Part shown: positions 45,150 to 47,147 of the stretch, piece after piece
Layout: the number at the start of each line of letters is the position of its first letter
Numbering within the stretch: the first letter of the stretch is position 1
Assembly: GCA_003859965.1 (NCBI GenBank)
Contig: RQYR01000024.1
Location: forward strand, 1-47,147
DNA length: 47,147 nt
From: Comamonadaceae bacterium OH2545_COT-014
GTDB lineage: Bacteria; Pseudomonadota; Gammaproteobacteria; Burkholderiales; Burkholderiaceae_C
Direction of reading: 5' to 3'
Program-made: the position numbers and the translations under genes
Notes under the pieces: model-generated
Database searches by the model: none
Told to the model about the DNA's origin: nothing
What the model saw: the letters and a program-made list of their open reading frames with translations, nothing else

Positions 45150-45794
45150 ATGACTGCCCCCCGCTACCACACCCTGCCCGTCACGCCCTTTGCGCAAAAC
45201 TGCTCCATCGTCTGGTGCCCCGTCACGCGCGAGGCGGCGGTGATCGACCCCGGCGGCGACCTGCCGCGTATCGAGGCCGCCGCGCGCGAGCTGGGCGTGA
45301 CGCTCACGCAAATCTGGCTCACCCACGCCCATATCGACCACGCCGGCGGCACGGCCGAGCTGGCCGAGCGCCTGGGCCTGCCCATCATCGGCCCGCACCC
45401 TGGCGATGCCTTCTGGATCGACGGCCTGCCCGAGCAAAGCCGCATGTTCGGTTTTCCGCCCGCTGGCCACTTTACCCCCACGCGCTGGCTGCACGACGGC
45501 GACACCGTGCAGGTGGGCCAGTGCACGCTGCACGTGCGCCACTGCCCCGGCCACACGCCTGGCCACGTGGTCTTTCACTCACCCGAAGCGCAGCGCGCCT
45601 TCGTTGGCGACGTGCTGTTCGCCGGCAGCATCGGCCGCACCGACTTTCCCCAGGGCAACCACCAGCAGCTCATTGACAGCATCACCCAGCGCCTGTGGCC
45701 CATGGGCGACGACACGGTGTTCATCCCCGGCCACGGCCCGGAAAGCAGTTTCGGCGAGGAACGGCGGCACAACCCCTTCGTGCGCGGTACATGA
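45150..45794 (+). CDS. MBL-fold metallo-hydrolase (glyoxalase II-like)
   Basis: The 214-residue product is a single metallo-beta-lactamase-fold domain. Zinc ligands are visible in THAHIDH (His59, His61, Asp63, His64), CPGHTPGH (near 132-139), the FVGDVLFAGSIGRTDFP block with the bridging Asp, and the final PGHGPESSFGEER. The layout is that of YcbL-type type II glyoxalases, which lack the long C-terminal substrate domain of GloB. ATG 45150 matches the family start; in-frame sequence upstream to 45048 is not similar. Confidence 0.9.
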   Translation: MTAPRYHTLPVTPFAQNCSIVWCPVTREAAVIDPGGDLPRIEAAARELGVTLTQIWLTHAHIDHAGGTAELAERLGLPIIGPHPGDAFWIDGLPEQSRMFGFPPAGHFTPTRWLHDGDTVQVGQCTLHVRHCPGHTPGHVVFHSPEAQRAFVGDVLFAGSIGRTDFPQGNHQQLIDSITQRLWPMGDDTVFIPGHGPESSFGEERRHNPFVRGT

Positions 45795-45825
45795 GGGGAG
45801 GGGCCGCTCCGTGCCCCGCCGTACC

Positions 45826-45846
45826 GGGATTTTGAACAGGTTCTCA
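45826..45846. repeat. Solo end of the MITE-like repeat at the serC stop
   Basis: A 21-bp GGGATTTTGAAC...AGGTTCTCA copy of the inverted-end motif. On the minus strand, the serC stop codon TGA (45844-45846) is its first triplet, the same placement as at mreD. Confidence 0.55.
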
Positions 45847-46974
45847 GGCGATTTGCCGGTAGGCCCACTCGATCCACGGCAGAAGCGCCGCCACGTCATC
45901 CGGCGCCACCGTGGCGCCGCACCAGATGCGCAGGCCCGCCGGTGCGTCCTTGTAGGCGCCGATGTCGTAGGCCACGCCCTCGGCCTCCAGCAACTGCACC
46001 AGCGCCTTGGTTTTTTCGGGCGGCACGTCCAGCGTCAGGCACACGCTGGTGCACGAGCGTGTGGCGGGGTCTTGCGCCAGAAAGTCGATCCAGCCGTGCG
46101 CGGCCACGAAGCCGGCCACGTGCTTCAGGCTGGCTTCGCTGCGCGCGATCAGCGCGGGCACGCCGCCCTGGCGCTCGGCCCAGGCCAGCGCGTCCAGGCA
46201 GTCGGCCACGCACAGCATGCTGGGGGTGTTGATCGTCTCGCCGCGGAAAATGCCGTCGATCAATTGCTGGCCGCCCTGGCCGTCCGGGCTGGTCAGGCGG
46301 AATATCTTGGGCAGCGGCCAGGGCGGTGTGTAGCTTTGCAGCCGCTCAACCGCGCGCGGGCTGAGGACGAGCACGCCGTGCGCGCCCTCGCCGCCCAGCG
46401 CCTTTTGCCAGGAGAAGGTGGTCACGTCCAGCTTGTGCCAGGGCAGGGCCATGCTGAAGGCGGCGCTGGTGGCGTCGCAAAACGTCAGGCCCGCGCGCGC
46501 GTCGGCGATCCAGTCGCCGTGCGGCACGCGCACGCCGCTGGTGGTTCCGTTCCAGGTGAATACCACGTCGCGGTCGCTGTCCACTTGCGTCAGATCGGGC
46601 AGGGCGCCGTAGGGGGCCTTGAACACGCGCACGTCGGGCAGCTTGAGCTGCTGCGTGATGTCCTTCACCCAGGTCAGGCCAAAGGTTTCCCAGCCCAGCG
46701 CGTCCACGCCGCGCGCGCCCAGCATGCTCCACATCGCCATCTCGATGGCGCCGGTGTCCGATGCGGGCACGATGCCCACGCGGTAATCGGCCGGCAGGCC
46801 CAGCAGGCGGTGCATGTCGCGGCAGGCCTGGCCCAGCATCTGCTTGCCCAGCGCCGAGCGGTGCGAACGCCCCAGCGTGCGCAAGTCCAGCTGCGCCACG
46901 TCATAACCGGGGCGCTTGGCGCAGGGGCCGGAGGAAAAATGGGGATTGCGGGGTTTGAGGGCGGGGCGCTGCAT
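45844..46974 (-). CDS. serC: Phosphoserine aminotransferase, TIGR01365-like
   Basis: SerC converts 3-phosphohydroxypyruvate and glutamate to phosphoserine and 2-oxoglutarate. The 376-residue product starts [18 protein letters not shown] and has [20 protein letters not shown], the [15 protein letters not shown] segment and the PLP lysine Lys191 in [15 protein letters not shown]. This pattern fits the alphaproteobacterial/archaeal-type enzyme rather than the classical E. coli-type SerC. No Shine-Dalgarno is evident before the ATG. The stop codon lies in a repeat end. Confidence 0.88.
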   Translation of the reverse strand: MQRPALKPRNPHFSSGPCAKRPGYDVAQLDLRTLGRSHRSALGKQMLGQACRDMHRLLGLPADYRVGIVPASDTGAIEMAMWSMLGARGVDALGWETFGLTWVKDITQQLKLPDVRVFKAPYGALPDLTQVDSDRDVVFTWNGTTSGVRVPHGDWIADARAGLTFCDATSAAFSMALPWHKLDVTTFSWQKALGGEGAHGVLVLSPRAVERLQSYTPPWPLPKIFRLTSPDGQGGQQLIDGIFRGETINTPSMLCVADCLDALAWAERQGGVPALIARSEASLKHVAGFVAAHGWIDFLAQDPATRSCTSVCLTLDVPPEKTKALVQLLEAEGVAYDIGAYKDAPAGLRIWCGATVAPDDVAALLPWIEWAYRQIA

Positions 46975-47090
46975 GGCGGGAAAAGAAAGAGGAAGGCCGG
47001 GGAAAGACGGGCATTCTAGGGAGGCCGGCGCGCATCGCCATGGGCATGTGGCTGCCGTGCCCTCACCCCAACCCTCTCTGTATGGACCGG

Positions 47091-47127
47091 AGACATAGGT
47101 AACAGGAGTACGAAGACATAGGTGACA
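47091..47127. mobile_element. Probable insertion-sequence end (cut by the window edge)
   Basis: Two copies of AGACATAGGTRACA (47091-47104 and 47114-47127) are spaced by 23 bp just after the serC upstream region. Motifs of the type TGTYACCTATGTCT at an element end are what I recall from IS481-like insertion sequences, whose transposase would lie beyond 47147. No transposase sequence is visible inside the window. Confidence 0.4.
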
Positions 47128-47147
47128 CTTTTCCCGTCGAATTGACG

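Overview
The window reads as chromosomal backbone DNA from a high-GC betaproteobacterium, most likely a member of the Burkholderiales close to the Comamonadaceae (Acidovorax/Alicycliphilus/Ottowia-like). The grounds are the tuf, tRNA-Trp, secE, nusG, rplKAJL, rpoBC order, the rsmB, DUF4390, ntrY, ntrX block, mreBCD-mrdA divergent from gatCAB, the protein sequences, and AT-rich GCTAT...TAGC repeats that I recall from that family. This placement is inference; no 16S gene is present.

Layout. 1-12540: end of tuf, tRNA-Trp, then secE-nusG-rplK-rplA-rplJ-rplL-rpoB-rpoC on the plus strand, with a probable L1 operator, an L10 leader, an attenuator-like hairpin before rpoB and a strong terminator after rpoC. 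12609-18310: a LemA-like protein, rsmB, a DUF4390 protein and an NtrY-like kinase, all overlapping, then a response regulator with receiver and Fis-type HTH but no AAA+ domain, and tRNA-Phe with its terminator. 18320-19619: a repeat element and a minus-strand M48 protease divergent from an AmpG-like transporter. 19749-24789: AmpG-like, fmt, azlC, azlD and pgk with a terminator. 24790-25210: a gene-free stretch with repeats. 25211-28822 (minus): a single-chain indolepyruvate ferredoxin oxidoreductase. 29070-31229: a PhoX/DUF839 phosphatase. 31399-38187 (minus): katA, mrdA, mreD, mreC, mreB. 38407-41617: gatC-gatA-gatB. 41790-47019: DUF4124 protein and pyrE (minus), exodeoxyribonuclease III (plus), an Acg-like nitroreductase (minus), an MBL hydrolase (plus) and a TIGR01365-type phosphoserine aminotransferase (minus). 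The right edge carries duplicated motifs that look like the end of an insertion sequence.

How the genes fit together. The first third is the core transcription and translation operon (preprotein translocation, elongation control, ribosomal stalk, RNA polymerase). The second block joins rRNA methylation to an envelope-linked two-component system. The mre/mrd block runs cell elongation; rodA is not in its usual place after mrdA, where katA lies instead. gatCAB supplies transamidation of Asp-tRNA(Asn) and/or Glu-tRNA(Gln).

I found no CRISPR array, prophage, toxin-antitoxin pair or defence island. Nothing here is convincingly a new multi-gene system. The observations most worth checking are small: a MITE-like repeat family whose ends supply gene stop codons, AT-rich palindromic repeats that have entered fmt and gatB, the shortened NtrX-like regulator, a C-A mismatch in the tRNA-Phe acceptor stem, and the interlocked pyrE/xth start region.
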